A stretch of DNA of 10,620 nt from contig JAHEYM010000099.1 in NCBI GenBank assembly GCA_023251595.1, forward strand, positions 1-10,620, read 5' to 3'. Each line of letters starts with the position of its first letter. Position 1 is the stretch's first letter. This DNA is from Bacteroidota bacterium (GTDB lineage: Bacteria > Bacteroidota > Bacteroidia > AKYH767-A > JABDAW01). Of the stretch, positions 1 to 6,892 are shown one piece after another. Below the pieces are notes generated by a model. It was given only the letters and a program-made list of their open reading frames with translations. It was not told where the DNA came from and made no database searches. A program made the translations under genes and the position numbers.

Positions 1-1
1 T

Positions 2-568
2 CTCTATTTCAAAATATTCTAGAATAAAACGCCGGAACTCGCATTGCACGATTCGAGTTCACATGGAACGCCTTTCACGATGTGGGTTCCGCTATTGTTT
101 CTCGCGATACTTGCCATCTTCGCGGGATTTGTTCCGTTCTCTCATTTGGTAACTTCTGACGGAAAATCGTTTCTCACAGAAATTGATATTCCATTCACCT
201 CCATCATCGTCGCTATTGGTTTAGCAGGTATTGCAGTTGCAACAATATTATATAAATCTGCAAATAAAACAAGTGCACTCTCGGGACTTCAAAATGGATT
301 TTTCTTCAAACTGGTTTCGAATAAATTTTATTTTGATGAAATGTATATATTCAAAACCAAGAAAATAATCTTCCCATTCGTAGCCACTCCTGCTGCGTGG
401 ATCGACCGAAATATTATTGATGGAATGGTGAGAGCTGCAGGCGATATCACACAGGGTTTATCGAATGCCGTGAAATACTTCCAGTCAGGTAAACTTCAAC
501 ATTACGCGATGTACTTCTTCATCGGACTCATCGCGATATCATTATTCTTAATCTACTATCATACATAA
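2..568 (+). CDS. nuoL: NADH-quinone oxidoreductase subunit L, C-terminal part, interrupted by an in-frame TAG
   Basis: This is the 3' end of the complex I subunit NuoL, a proton-pumping antiporter-like membrane subunit. The start lies outside the window. In this frame the first codons read LYFKIF, then TAG at 20-22, then NKTPELALHDSSS and an open frame to TAA at 566-568. LYFKIF plus a following Trp is typical of the NuoL segment before the last helices, so the TAG most likely replaces TGG. After it come two hydrophobic helices (MWVPLLFLAILAIFAGF and a segment near IIVAIGLAGIAVATILY), the family motif NKFYFDEMY, an amphipathic stretch with AAWIDRNIIDGMV that corresponds to the lateral helix, and a final membrane helix (HYAMYFFIGLIAISLFLIYY). 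Initiation codons downstream of the TAG (TTG at 44, ATG at 98) would give only a fragment without the pumping core. The stop overlaps the nuoM start (TAATG). Identity is firm; whether the gene is intact is uncertain. Confidence 0.88.
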
Positions 569-2070
569 TGAATCTGTCCTTTTTAATTCTCATTCCGTTT
601 CTCACTCTTCTTGCTTTATTAGCGGGAAATGGAGCGCAATTCAGTCGTATGATAGCGGCTGTTGGGATGACGATTCAACTTGGACTGAGTGTCTTTCTTG
701 CATTTGCATATTGTGCCGAACGCACTGCCGGAAATACCACCACAATGCTTTTTCAAACAGAAGTTTCCTGGTTCAAACCACTCGGAATAAATTATCATGT
801 GGGCGTAGATGGAATTTCCATTGCCATGATTTTATTGACGGCGATTGTAATGTTAGCCGGGGTGCTTATTTCGTGGAATATTGAAAAAATGACCAAAGAG
901 TTTTTTATTCTCTTTATGTTACTTGGTGCCGGTGCCTTCGGCTTTTTTATGTCGCTTGACCTCTTTGCGCTCTTCTTCTTTTTTGAATTGGCAGTAATTC
1001 CAAAATATTTATTGATTGCAATATGGGGATCAGGAAGAAAAGAATTCTTCGCAATGAAACTCGCGCTCATGCTCATGGCGGGTTCTGCACTCGCTCTGGT
1101 CGGAATCTTCGGAATACATTTTAATTCTGCCGCGGCCGATGGAACCATGAGTTGGAATTTAATTGAAATCGGAAAAGTTCACATTCCGATCGCGGCTCAA
1201 AGATTATTTTTTCCGCTCACATTTATAGGATTCGGTGTCATCTCCGCACTTTTTCCTTTCCATACATGGGCACCCGACGGGCACTCTTCCGCGCCTACAG
1301 CCGCCTCGATGTTCCTCGCTGGAATATCTATGAAACTCGGTGGTTACGGTTGCTTACGGGTTGCAATTTATTTAATGCCGGAAGCAGCAAAAGAATATGC
1401 ACCGATCATTATTACGCTTGCAGTAATCGGAATCTTATATGGAGCTTTTGCCACGGTGAAACAAACCGATTTAAAATATATGAACGCGTATTCGTCAGTT
1501 TCACATTGCGGGTTCGTAATTCTCGGTATTGGAATGCTTACAAAAACTGCTGCGACAGGAGCTGTTCTGCAAATGGTTTCTCACGGTCTGATGACAGCCC
1601 TCTTCTTCGCTGTAATCGGAATGGTCTATGATCGGAGTCACACAAGAATCGGAGCGCAGATGGGTGGATTATTAAAAGTAATTCCATTTATCGGAACGGC
1701 ATTTATAATATCCGGTCTCTGTTCTCTCGGTCTTCCCGGACTTAGCGGATTCGTTGCAGAGATGAATGTTCTGACCGGTGCGTTCGAAGTAAATTCAATG
1801 TATCCACGGATTATTACGCTCCTTGCAGCCTGTTCGTTGGTGGTCACATCTGTATATATACTTAGAATGACCGGACTGGTGATGTTAGGTCCGTTGAAAA
1901 AAGAAGAATTCAGAAATTTCAAAGATGCAAGATGGACAGAACGTCTCGCTTCATATATACTTATCGTTGCGATTATCGGAATGGGTGTTCTGCCATTCTG
2001 GTTATCGGGAATGATAAGCGATAGCATGGGAGGGATCTTCGATAATCTTCATCTTCTTGCAGGAAATTGA
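568..2070 (+). CDS. nuoM: NADH-quinone oxidoreductase subunit M
   Basis: This is complex I subunit NuoM, a multi-helix inner-membrane protein that moves protons in the membrane arm. At 500 residues it has the normal family length. Signature features are the TM5 glutamate E140 in FFFFELAVIPKYLLIAIWG, the strongly conserved loop PFHTWAPDGHSSAPTA (230-245), the TM8 lysine K256 in MKLGGYG, DLKYMNAYSSVSHCGF (301-316), and E398 in GFVAEM, matching E. coli E144, K265 and E407. An ungapped comparison with E. coli NuoM from memory (GFAVKMP against GFGVISA) puts Ile225 where E. coli has the key TM7 lysine K234; a Lys (K146) instead follows Pro six residues after E140. The start ATG overlaps the nuoL stop by one base, so translation is probably coupled; nuoN follows after 28 bases. 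Confidence 0.97.
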   Translation: MNLSFLILIPFLTLLALLAGNGAQFSRMIAAVGMTIQLGLSVFLAFAYCAERTAGNTTTMLFQTEVSWFKPLGINYHVGVDGISIAMILLTAIVMLAGVLISWNIEKMTKEFFILFMLLGAGAFGFFMSLDLFALFFFFELAVIPKYLLIAIWGSGRKEFFAMKLALMLMAGSALALVGIFGIHFNSAAADGTMSWNLIEIGKVHIPIAAQRLFFPLTFIGFGVISALFPFHTWAPDGHSSAPTAASMFLAGISMKLGGYGCLRVAIYLMPEAAKEYAPIIITLAVIGILYGAFATVKQTDLKYMNAYSSVSHCGFVILGIGMLTKTAATGAVLQMVSHGLMTALFFAVIGMVYDRSHTRIGAQMGGLLKVIPFIGTAFIISGLCSLGLPGLSGFVAEMNVLTGAFEVNSMYPRIITLLAACSLVVTSVYILRMTGLVMLGPLKKEEFRNFKDARWTERLASYILIVAIIGMGVLPFWLSGMISDSMGGIFDNLHLLAGN

Positions 2071-2084
2071 ATCATGATTGAAGC

Positions 2085-2098
2085 TATATATATATATA
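2085..2098 (+). repeat. (TA)7 dinucleotide tract immediately before the nuoN start
   Basis: Seven TA units lie in the 28-base nuoM-nuoN gap and abut the nuoN ATG at 2099. An upstream ATG at 2074 reads MIEAIYIYND and stops at a TGA at 2104-2106. It is 25 bases from 2099, so gain of one TA unit would make it 27 bases and put the two starts in one frame. Short dinucleotide tracts can change length by slippage; that this one does is inference. Confidence 0.7.
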
Positions 2099-3511
2099 AT
2101 GACTGAGCAGTACTTTTCAGGTTTACGTATCGAATTGTTTTTGACGATGCTCATACTGGCTTTGCTCGTCGGTAAGGTGTTGGCGATAAAACAGAATCCG
2201 ATCGGAACCCTTACGCTCATCAGTGTTTTCCTGATTTCATCCATCGGTATTTCGTTCATGCAAAACGAATCCGGATATTTATTCGGAACAATGTTCAGAA
2301 CGAACAGCACTATATTATTTGAGAAAGCAATTCTTTTAGCCGGAACGTTTATCGTGTTTATGTTGGGTTTTGAATGGATGAAAAAGCAGAAACATTTTCT
2401 TGAGTTTTGTATGTTGCTTTTATCCACTTTGCTCGGAATGTGTTTCATGATTTCGAGTGGGAATTTCTTAATGTTTTTCCTCGGACTTGAGCTCGCAACA
2501 ATTCCGTTAGCGGCGCTTGCAAGTTTCGATTTGGATGAAAAGAAATCGTCTGAAGCAGGGATGAAGCTTATTCTTTCATCAGCTTTCGCATCAGCGATTC
2601 TTTTGTTTGGAATTTCATTTATATATGGAACAACGGGTTCTGTTTCTTTCGATACTATTGCATCGGCAATCGATGGGAATAATGTTCAGAAATTCGGTTT
2701 CATCTGTATTCTAACAGGTTTTGCCTTCAAAATTTCTGCTGTTCCGTTTCATTTCTGGACTGCCGATGTGTATGAAGGAGCGCCGGTCGCCATTACTTCG
2801 TACTTGTCGGTTGTTTCGAAAGGTGCAGCAATTTTTGTGTTGATGCCCGTTTTATATCATGCATTTGGTCGAATGTCTTCAACCTATATACCTGCATTAA
2901 TACTGCTATCAACGGTCACAATTATTACAGGTAATTTATTTGCTTTGCGTCAGAAGAGCATGAAACGATTCCTTGCTTTCTCTACGGTTACACAAGCAGG
3001 GTATTTATTACTCGGCATCACAGGAAATAATACTGAAGCAGGTGCATCGGTTGTTTATTTTATGTTGATATATATCTTCTCGAATCTCGGCGCTTTCACG
3101 GTTGTTTCCATACTTCAGAACAGAACCGGAAGAGATGATATCGGTGTTTACAAAGGATTATATAAAACCAATCCGACGTTGAGTATGGTTTTATTACTCG
3201 CATTATTCTCACTTGCAGGAATTCCTCCCGCTGCCGGATTTTTCGGGAAATTATTTCTCTTATCCTCAGCCGCCGGAGCGGGATATTATGTAGCAGTAAT
3301 TATTGCATCAGTCAACATGGTCGTCTCTTTATATTATTATTTAAATATTGTGAAGATGATGTTTGTGGATGAACCGGAAATCACGATCGAAAAATTGAAA
3401 CCCGCTGTCACAGAACAAATCTCTCTCTTTATCTGTTGTTGTGGAATTCTGGTTATTGGTTTCATTCCGGCGATTTATGAGTATATATATAACCTGAGTG
3501 CAGCCATCTGA
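2099..3511 (+). CDS. nuoN: NADH-quinone oxidoreductase subunit N
   Basis: This is complex I subunit NuoN, the third antiporter-like proton-pumping subunit, in the inner membrane. From the ATG at 2099 it has 470 residues, normal for the family. The canonical motif PFHFWTADVYEGAPVAI (216-232) is present, with the TM7 lysine K211 (FKIS just before it), K241 (VSKGA), the TM5 glutamate E131 (FFLGLELATIP), KRFLAFSTVTQAGYLLLG (289-306) and the late lysine K384 (GFFGKLF), so the charged residues of the central hydrophilic axis are kept here, unlike in NuoM. I prefer 2099 to the TTG at 2078 because the latter would merely add residues encoded by the TA tract. No Shine-Dalgarno sequence is visible, as is usual in Bacteroidota. 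The next gene begins seven bases after the stop. Confidence 0.96.
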   Translation: MTEQYFSGLRIELFLTMLILALLVGKVLAIKQNPIGTLTLISVFLISSIGISFMQNESGYLFGTMFRTNSTILFEKAILLAGTFIVFMLGFEWMKKQKHFLEFCMLLLSTLLGMCFMISSGNFLMFFLGLELATIPLAALASFDLDEKKSSEAGMKLILSSAFASAILLFGISFIYGTTGSVSFDTIASAIDGNNVQKFGFICILTGFAFKISAVPFHFWTADVYEGAPVAITSYLSVVSKGAAIFVLMPVLYHAFGRMSSTYIPALILLSTVTIITGNLFALRQKSMKRFLAFSTVTQAGYLLLGITGNNTEAGASVVYFMLIYIFSNLGAFTVVSILQNRTGRDDIGVYKGLYKTNPTLSMVLLLALFSLAGIPPAAGFFGKLFLLSSAAGAGYYVAVIIASVNMVVSLYYYLNIVKMMFVDEPEITIEKLKPAVTEQISLFICCCGILVIGFIPAIYEYIYNLSAAI

Positions 3512-3518
3512 TTCGAAA

Positions 3519-3959
3519 ATGTCAATCCTGAAAGAATCACATATAATAGAAGATTTAAACGGCATTCGTTGTTCGATTGTGGAGAAGAATGCGTCTGCCG
3601 AACGTGTTGCTTTTTTGAAAAATGTGTTGGAGTGTAATGGGTGGACGGTCGTTATAGATAAATCTCCTCCACCTCCGCCACCAAAGGTTGCACCGGCAGC
3701 AGCTCCCGCTACCCCAATTACTGAAGCTGGTTACGAACTCTCAGCACCGTCGCCCCCTCCCAGCCTCCCCCAAAGGGGGGAGGAGCAAGTTCCGATACCA
3801 CCTCCGGAAACTTTTACGATCGGCGTTACCGACAAAACTTTTCATGCGATGCTGGCGGTATATCAGCGTCGTTTAAAAACCCCGGATGGCAAAATAATTT
3901 CACCCGAATACTGGAATCAAAAAGCATTTGTGGGTAATCATTGGTATTGGAATTTGTGA
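3519..3959 (+). CDS. Unrecognised 146-residue protein with a proline-rich linker, at the end of the nuo operon
   Basis: I do not recognise the function. The ATG at 3519 is seven bases after the nuoN stop, so co-transcription with nuo is likely; a GTG at 3498 overlapping nuoN is less likely. The protein has no signal peptide or membrane helix. Three parts are visible. Residues 1-47 form a compact mixed segment (EDLNGIRCSIVEKNASAERV, then AFLKNVLECNGWTVVI) resembling a small alpha/beta domain. Residues 48-97 are a low-complexity linker of Pro and Ala with a run of six Pro. Residues 98-146 form a second compact segment (FTIGVTDKTFHAMLAVYQRR, then LKTPDGKIISPEYWNQ) rich in aromatic residues. Both ends look like constrained, genuine protein. 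Linker residues of about 76-92 are encoded by a GC-rich palindrome that looks inserted. It could be a lineage-specific accessory or assembly protein of complex I, but only position suggests that. Confidence 0.75.
   Translation: MSILKESHIIEDLNGIRCSIVEKNASAERVAFLKNVLECNGWTVVIDKSPPPPPPKVAPAAAPATPITEAGYELSAPSPPPSLPQRGEEQVPIPPPETFTIGVTDKTFHAMLAVYQRRLKTPDGKIISPEYWNQKAFVGNHWYWNL
3751..3786 (+). repeat. GC-rich palindromic element inside a coding region
   Basis: An 8-bp perfect stem CCTCCCCC (3764-3771) / GGGGGAGG (3776-3783) with loop AAAG sits in a C-rich then G-rich stretch much richer in GC than its surroundings. It encodes in frame the Pro/Ser-rich residues PSPPPSLPQRGEEQ of the host gene. Its reverse complement resembles the element at 5800-5831 (a pyrimidine block, TTT, then GGAGG-C-GGG blocks), so both look like copies of one dispersed family. 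Confidence 0.6.
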
Positions 3960-3971
3960 TGCGTAGAAGAT

Positions 3972-5465
3972 TTATTCAAGAATAAGTTTGCTTAAACTGA
4001 AGTCATCTTTTCCAGCAACTTTAATAAAATACAATCCTTTGCTAAAACCGGTCAAATCCAATTGCAAATCATTTTCCGGAAGGAAGGTCCTTTCCAAAAT
4101 TATTTGACCCATGCTGTTATATAATAAAATATTTATTTCTGATTTAGTTACAAAAGTTGTTTTGATAACAACTTTCCCAGAAGTAGGATTTGGATAAACT
4201 TGAATTGATGATGAATTTAAATCAAGATTTATAACCCCTAAAGTACACCCATCAATAACGGAGGGTAAGATGAGCATTGAATCTGTAGCAGTGCCAGGCA
4301 TTACCTGCATGCTCAGTGAAGAATCCAAGACTACAATCGAACTGTCGGTGATAAAAATATTGGTGGTGATAATAGTATCAGTATATTCCTGACATCCGAC
4401 AAATCCATGGGAATCAGTTTTTATAAAATAATTCCCCTCTATCGGAGTGAATGGCTGATAAGTTGATGCAATAACAAAATAACCGCTATCGCTTGTCTGT
4501 ATTGCATCGCCCGCGGTTTCGTATGAGAGCGAATAACCATGCGTTCGCGTCCATTCTAAATTTCCAAAACTGTCTGTTTTCAATAGAGTCAGGTCTTGAT
4601 TTGTCGATCTTTTGGAAATAATATAACCATTATCAGTGGTGTGACGTAACGATTGGCCATCAATGAAATATGAATTATCATTGTTCGAAAAATCACCGTA
4701 AGATTTAGCCCAAATAAAATTTCCACTCGAATCGAGTTTCATCAAGAACATATTTTCATAGGAATTATTATGCGTAAAATTATAAAAGCCCAGTATCGAA
4801 ATAGTTCCATCATCATTTGAAATACTATTTTTAAGATAACCGTTGAGCAAGGGATAAGTTTTACACCACAAAAAATTTCCTGATTCATCAACTTTTATTA
4901 GCGTGGATCCATATGAAGTAAGAGGGGATAAATTATATAGAAGGCCACCATCAACCGTTTCACTAATTTGACGACTATAATAGCCACTAAGAAAAGAGCA
5001 TTTGTGCCAAATCGGATTTCCAAAAGAATCAATTTTATAGAAAGCAGGATAGCTATAATATGAGTCGCTGAATATATAACCCCCATCGGACAGAGGTACA
5101 ATAATAGCTGTAGGAGAGGTATTAGAAAATATTTTCGTCCAAAGTATAATTCCGGAGGTATCTGCTTTAATTACCATCGAATTAGAGGACGCTTCTCTCG
5201 CAATAATGTAACGGAGGTCGTTTCCCATTTCGATATCATTATCATAAAAATATCCAAAATGACTGTTCCATACGTGAGATGAGATACTATTTGACAAACT
5301 ATCGATTTCTAATCCATTATTTAAAAAATAATGTCCATTATACCTCCCAATAATTTTTGAAGCAGTATTGTATGGATTGCCGATTAAACATTTGTACGGA
5401 GTTTGGGAAAAACTCCAGTTAATGGATAAAATTATCAGAATAACAAGTAAAAACAATTTCTTCAT
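3972..5465 (-). CDS. Secreted repeat protein with type IX secretion (T9SS type A) C-terminal sorting domain
   Basis: This 497-residue exported protein starts with a Sec signal peptide (MKKLFLLVILIILSINWSFS, likely cut near QTPYK). Residues 100-350 hold about six degenerate repeats of about 44-53 residues beginning K-x-D-S-x-G-N, followed by W and then a D-G-G-Y-type strand, with K at about 100, 144, 191, 243, 296 and 349. This pattern suggests a beta-propeller-like or WD-like fold. After a Ser/Asp-rich spacer (375-420) comes the T9SS sorting domain: YPNPTSGKVVI (424-434), LLYNSMGQIIL (447-457) and LDLTGFSKGLYFIKV (469-483), ending KLILE. By family knowledge such proteins cross the outer membrane by T9SS and are released or anchored at the surface; the ligand is unknown. 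The gene is convergent with the preceding one, only 12 bases apart, and has a separate promoter at 5528-5558. Confidence 0.9.
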   Translation of the reverse strand: MKKLFLLVILIILSINWSFSQTPYKCLIGNPYNTASKIIGRYNGHYFLNNGLEIDSLSNSISSHVWNSHFGYFYDNDIEMGNDLRYIIAREASSNSMVIKADTSGIILWTKIFSNTSPTAIIVPLSDGGYIFSDSYYSYPAFYKIDSFGNPIWHKCSFLSGYYSRQISETVDGGLLYNLSPLTSYGSTLIKVDESGNFLWCKTYPLLNGYLKNSISNDDGTISILGFYNFTHNNSYENMFLMKLDSSGNFIWAKSYGDFSNNDNSYFIDGQSLRHTTDNGYIISKRSTNQDLTLLKTDSFGNLEWTRTHGYSLSYETAGDAIQTSDSGYFVIASTYQPFTPIEGNYFIKTDSHGFVGCQEYTDTIITTNIFITDSSIVVLDSSLSMQVMPGTATDSMLILPSVIDGCTLGVINLDLNSSSIQVYPNPTSGKVVIKTTFVTKSEINILLYNSMGQIILERTFLPENDLQLDLTGFSKGLYFIKVAGKDDFSLSKLILE

Positions 5466-5527
5466 CTTGATTAATTTATAAGAATTATGACATTCAAATA
5501 TATGAACCTACAAATGTCAGGTTAGAA

Positions 5528-5558
5528 CAAAGTTATATAAAAAGTGATTGATTTTCAA
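5528..5558 (-). promoter_or_regulatory. Bacteroidota-type promoter for the T9SS-sorted protein gene
   Basis: Read on the minus strand, TTG (5558-5556) is followed after 20 bases by TAACTTTG (5535-5528), a full match to the Bacteroidota -33 TTG / -7 TAnnTTTG pattern with normal spacing. It gives an expected leader of about 55 bases before the ATG at 5465. Two short inverted repeats lie in that leader (AACCT 5505-5509 / AGGTT 5519-5523, and GACATT 5489-5494 / AATGTC 5513-5518); they could be an operator or chance. Confidence 0.65.
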
Positions 5559-5719
5559 TATTTATTTCACTCTAAATCAATCAGATTTGGAGGAGTCAAA
5601 TGTTCATTCTTTAACAGAATGTCCGGATTTTGATTTATTAAGCGTTTTTCCTTTATCCCACTACAAAGACTCTGAAACCATTGGGTTCACACAAAAACTT
5701 GTACGAACCCAAAAATGTC

Positions 5720-5732
5720 GCCCCGCCGGGGC
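5720..5732 (+). repeat. Small GC-rich hairpin of the repeat-rich intergenic region
   Basis: GCCCC (5720-5724) and GGGGC (5728-5732) form a 5-bp stem with loop GCC, followed by TTTAAAAA and a second GGGG-containing block (5741-5746). It is the first of three palindromes packed into 5720-5832, which together look like one composite intergenic repeat. Confidence 0.5.
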
Positions 5733-5763
5733 TTTAAAAACCGGGGAATGTCTCTTTCTCTAC

Positions 5764-5796
5764 CAAAATTTCGCACCTACGGAGCTGCAAATTTTG
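5764..5796. repeat. 33-bp interrupted palindrome
   Basis: The outer arms CAAAATTT (5764-5771) and AAATTTTG (5789-5796) are perfect inverted repeats. Inside, GCA (5773-5775) pairs with TGC (5786-5788) and CC (5776-5777) with GG (5781-5782) around loop TAC. The pattern of an AT outer stem and an inner CC-TAC-GG loop resembles repeats I associate with Bacteroidota intergenic regions, but I cannot check that here. Confidence 0.6.
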
Positions 5797-5799
5797 TTT

Positions 5800-5831
5800 C
5801 ACCCTCCCCTTTTGTGGAGGGCAGGGTGGGG
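5800..5831 (-). repeat. Second, reverse-oriented copy of the GC-rich palindromic element
   Basis: CCCTCC (5802-5807) can pair with GGAGGG (5816-5821), or alternatively CACCC (5800-5804) with GGGTG (5824-5828). The order of C-block, TTTT, G-block, C, GGGTGGGG parallels the reverse complement of 3751-3786. Bases 5560-5719 and 5833-5970 show no recognisable gene or element. Confidence 0.55.
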
Positions 5832-5970
5832 TAATGAAGCCACCATTTGTGGAAGTAATTGGTCAGGGCAGGGGATGGGGTCACGATGTAGCGATTTGGG
5901 AAAATGTCCGGATAGGGATCAGGATGCTCCGATCTGGGTTGCGATAAAGTTATATTCAGAAAACTTTGCT

Positions 5971-5978
5971 TAACTTTG
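5971..5978 (+). promoter_or_regulatory. Possible -7 element for the lipoprotein gene
   Basis: TAACTTTG fits TAnnTTTG exactly and is the same octamer as in the promoter at 5528. It would give a leader of roughly 65 bases before the ATG at 6050. No TTG lies at the usual distance upstream (the nearest, 5939-5941, is about 29 bases away), so the call is weak. The leader contains a small hairpin, CGTTG (6010-6014) / CAACG (6019-6023). Confidence 0.35.
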
Positions 5979-6049
5979 TATTCGAACCTTCAAAATCACC
6001 TTGTTCAGTCGTTGCCTGCAACGCCTCTACTATTTAAACCAAAACGACA

Positions 6050-6883
6050 ATGAAAACAAATAGAATTCTGCAAACCGGCATCATGATGTTTGCCGTCGCA
6101 TTTTTCACCCTAACCGGTTGTAAAAAAGAAACACCCGATACGGACACTTCTGCTGCATCCGACAACGATCAGGCGGAATCTATCTATAATTCGGTTTTTA
6201 ATACCGTGGATGATATCGCAAAGAATACTTCGGGCATTAATCGGATCGGTGGTGGTAGTCAGCCTTATCATGTGCTGAGCAATTGTGCCACGATTACTGT
6301 TGACACTGTTTCAAATCCAAAAGTCGTTACAATCGATTTCGGTATAACTAATTGTTTATGCAACGACAATGTTTATCGTCGCGGAAAAATCATTGCTGCT
6401 TTCACAGGAAGATACAGCACACCCGGTACAACGGTAACAGTCACTTTCGATAATTTCTATCATAATAATTTTAAAGTGGAAGGAAATAAAACTATCCATA
6501 ATGATGGTATTAACGGTGCGGGACATCTGTCATTCTCAATTCATGTTTTTGGAAGCATCACAAATACGAACAATCAAACATTAAGCTGGACTTCCACCCG
6601 TATTCGTGAATGGATTGCAGGCAGCACAACCATTAATTGGGATGACGATATATATTTAATTACCGGAACCGCATCGGGAACCGGATTCGGAGGAAAAACA
6701 TTTTCTGCAAATATTACTATTCCGCTTCGAATTGAATTATCCTGCACACATATCGTGAGTGGCGCGATGGATATCACTCCTCAGGACAAACCGGTTCGCA
6801 CCATCGATTGGGGAACTGGTGCTTGCGATGATCAGGCGACCGTTACCATTAGCGGACATACGTATCTGATTACTTTGAGATAG
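6050..6883 (+). CDS. Putative outer-membrane lipoprotein, function unknown
   Basis: This 277-residue protein has a signal peptide with lipobox L-T-G-C at 21-24 (Cys24 as the predicted lipidated residue), followed by KKETPDTDT, a charged stretch that could help surface sorting in Bacteroidota. The mature part has a short helical segment (40-60) and then mostly beta-type sequence rich in Thr, Gly and Asn, with aromatic/charged motifs such as FDNFYHNNFKVEG, WTSTRIREW and DDDIYLITGTASGTGF. Four Cys outside the lipobox (in LSNCATI, TNCLCND) and two late ones (ELSCTHI, GACDD) could form disulfides. The sequence ends YLITLR followed by TAG. I recall similar unnamed proteins in Bacteroidota but cannot name a domain. 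It is flanked by repeats on both sides and looks monocistronic. Confidence 0.85.
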   Translation: MKTNRILQTGIMMFAVAFFTLTGCKKETPDTDTSAASDNDQAESIYNSVFNTVDDIAKNTSGINRIGGGSQPYHVLSNCATITVDTVSNPKVVTIDFGITNCLCNDNVYRRGKIIAAFTGRYSTPGTTVTVTFDNFYHNNFKVEGNKTIHNDGINGAGHLSFSIHVFGSITNTNNQTLSWTSTRIREWIAGSTTINWDDDIYLITGTASGTGFGGKTFSANITIPLRIELSCTHIVSGAMDITPQDKPVRTIDWGTGACDDQATVTISGHTYLITLR

Positions 6884-6892
6884 ATAAATCCT

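Noticed and set aside
20..22. TAG reassigned to an amino acid in this genome
   Set aside because: TAG ends the lipoprotein gene at a sensible point (6881-6883), and no other core gene in the window contains an internal TAG.
2078..2098. TTG start giving nuoN seven extra residues
   Set aside because: The extra residues come from the TA tract, and an ATG at 2099 gives a normal N-terminus.
3498..3518. GTG start of the post-nuoN gene overlapping nuoN
   Set aside because: An ATG at 3519 leads directly into the protein-like segment; the seven added residues look arbitrary.
3971..3998. Possible bidirectional terminator between the convergent genes (TTATTC/GAATAA and AGTTT/AAACT inverted repeats)
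   Set aside because: The stems are five to six AT-rich base pairs, one has a 2-base loop, no T-run follows on either strand, and both lie in the coding end of the minus-strand gene.
5618..5912. 10-bp direct repeat AATGTCCGGA at 5618 and 5903 flanking the palindrome cluster
   Set aside because: It might be a target duplication, but its edges do not coincide with the palindrome cluster, and one 10-bp match over about 300 bases is weak evidence.
5548..5973. Open frame of 141 codons in the gap between the T9SS protein and the lipoprotein gene
   Set aside because: It runs through three palindromic repeats, has no recognisable domain, an atypical composition rich in Cys, Trp and Gly, and overlaps the promoter region of the divergent gene. 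It is most likely non-coding.
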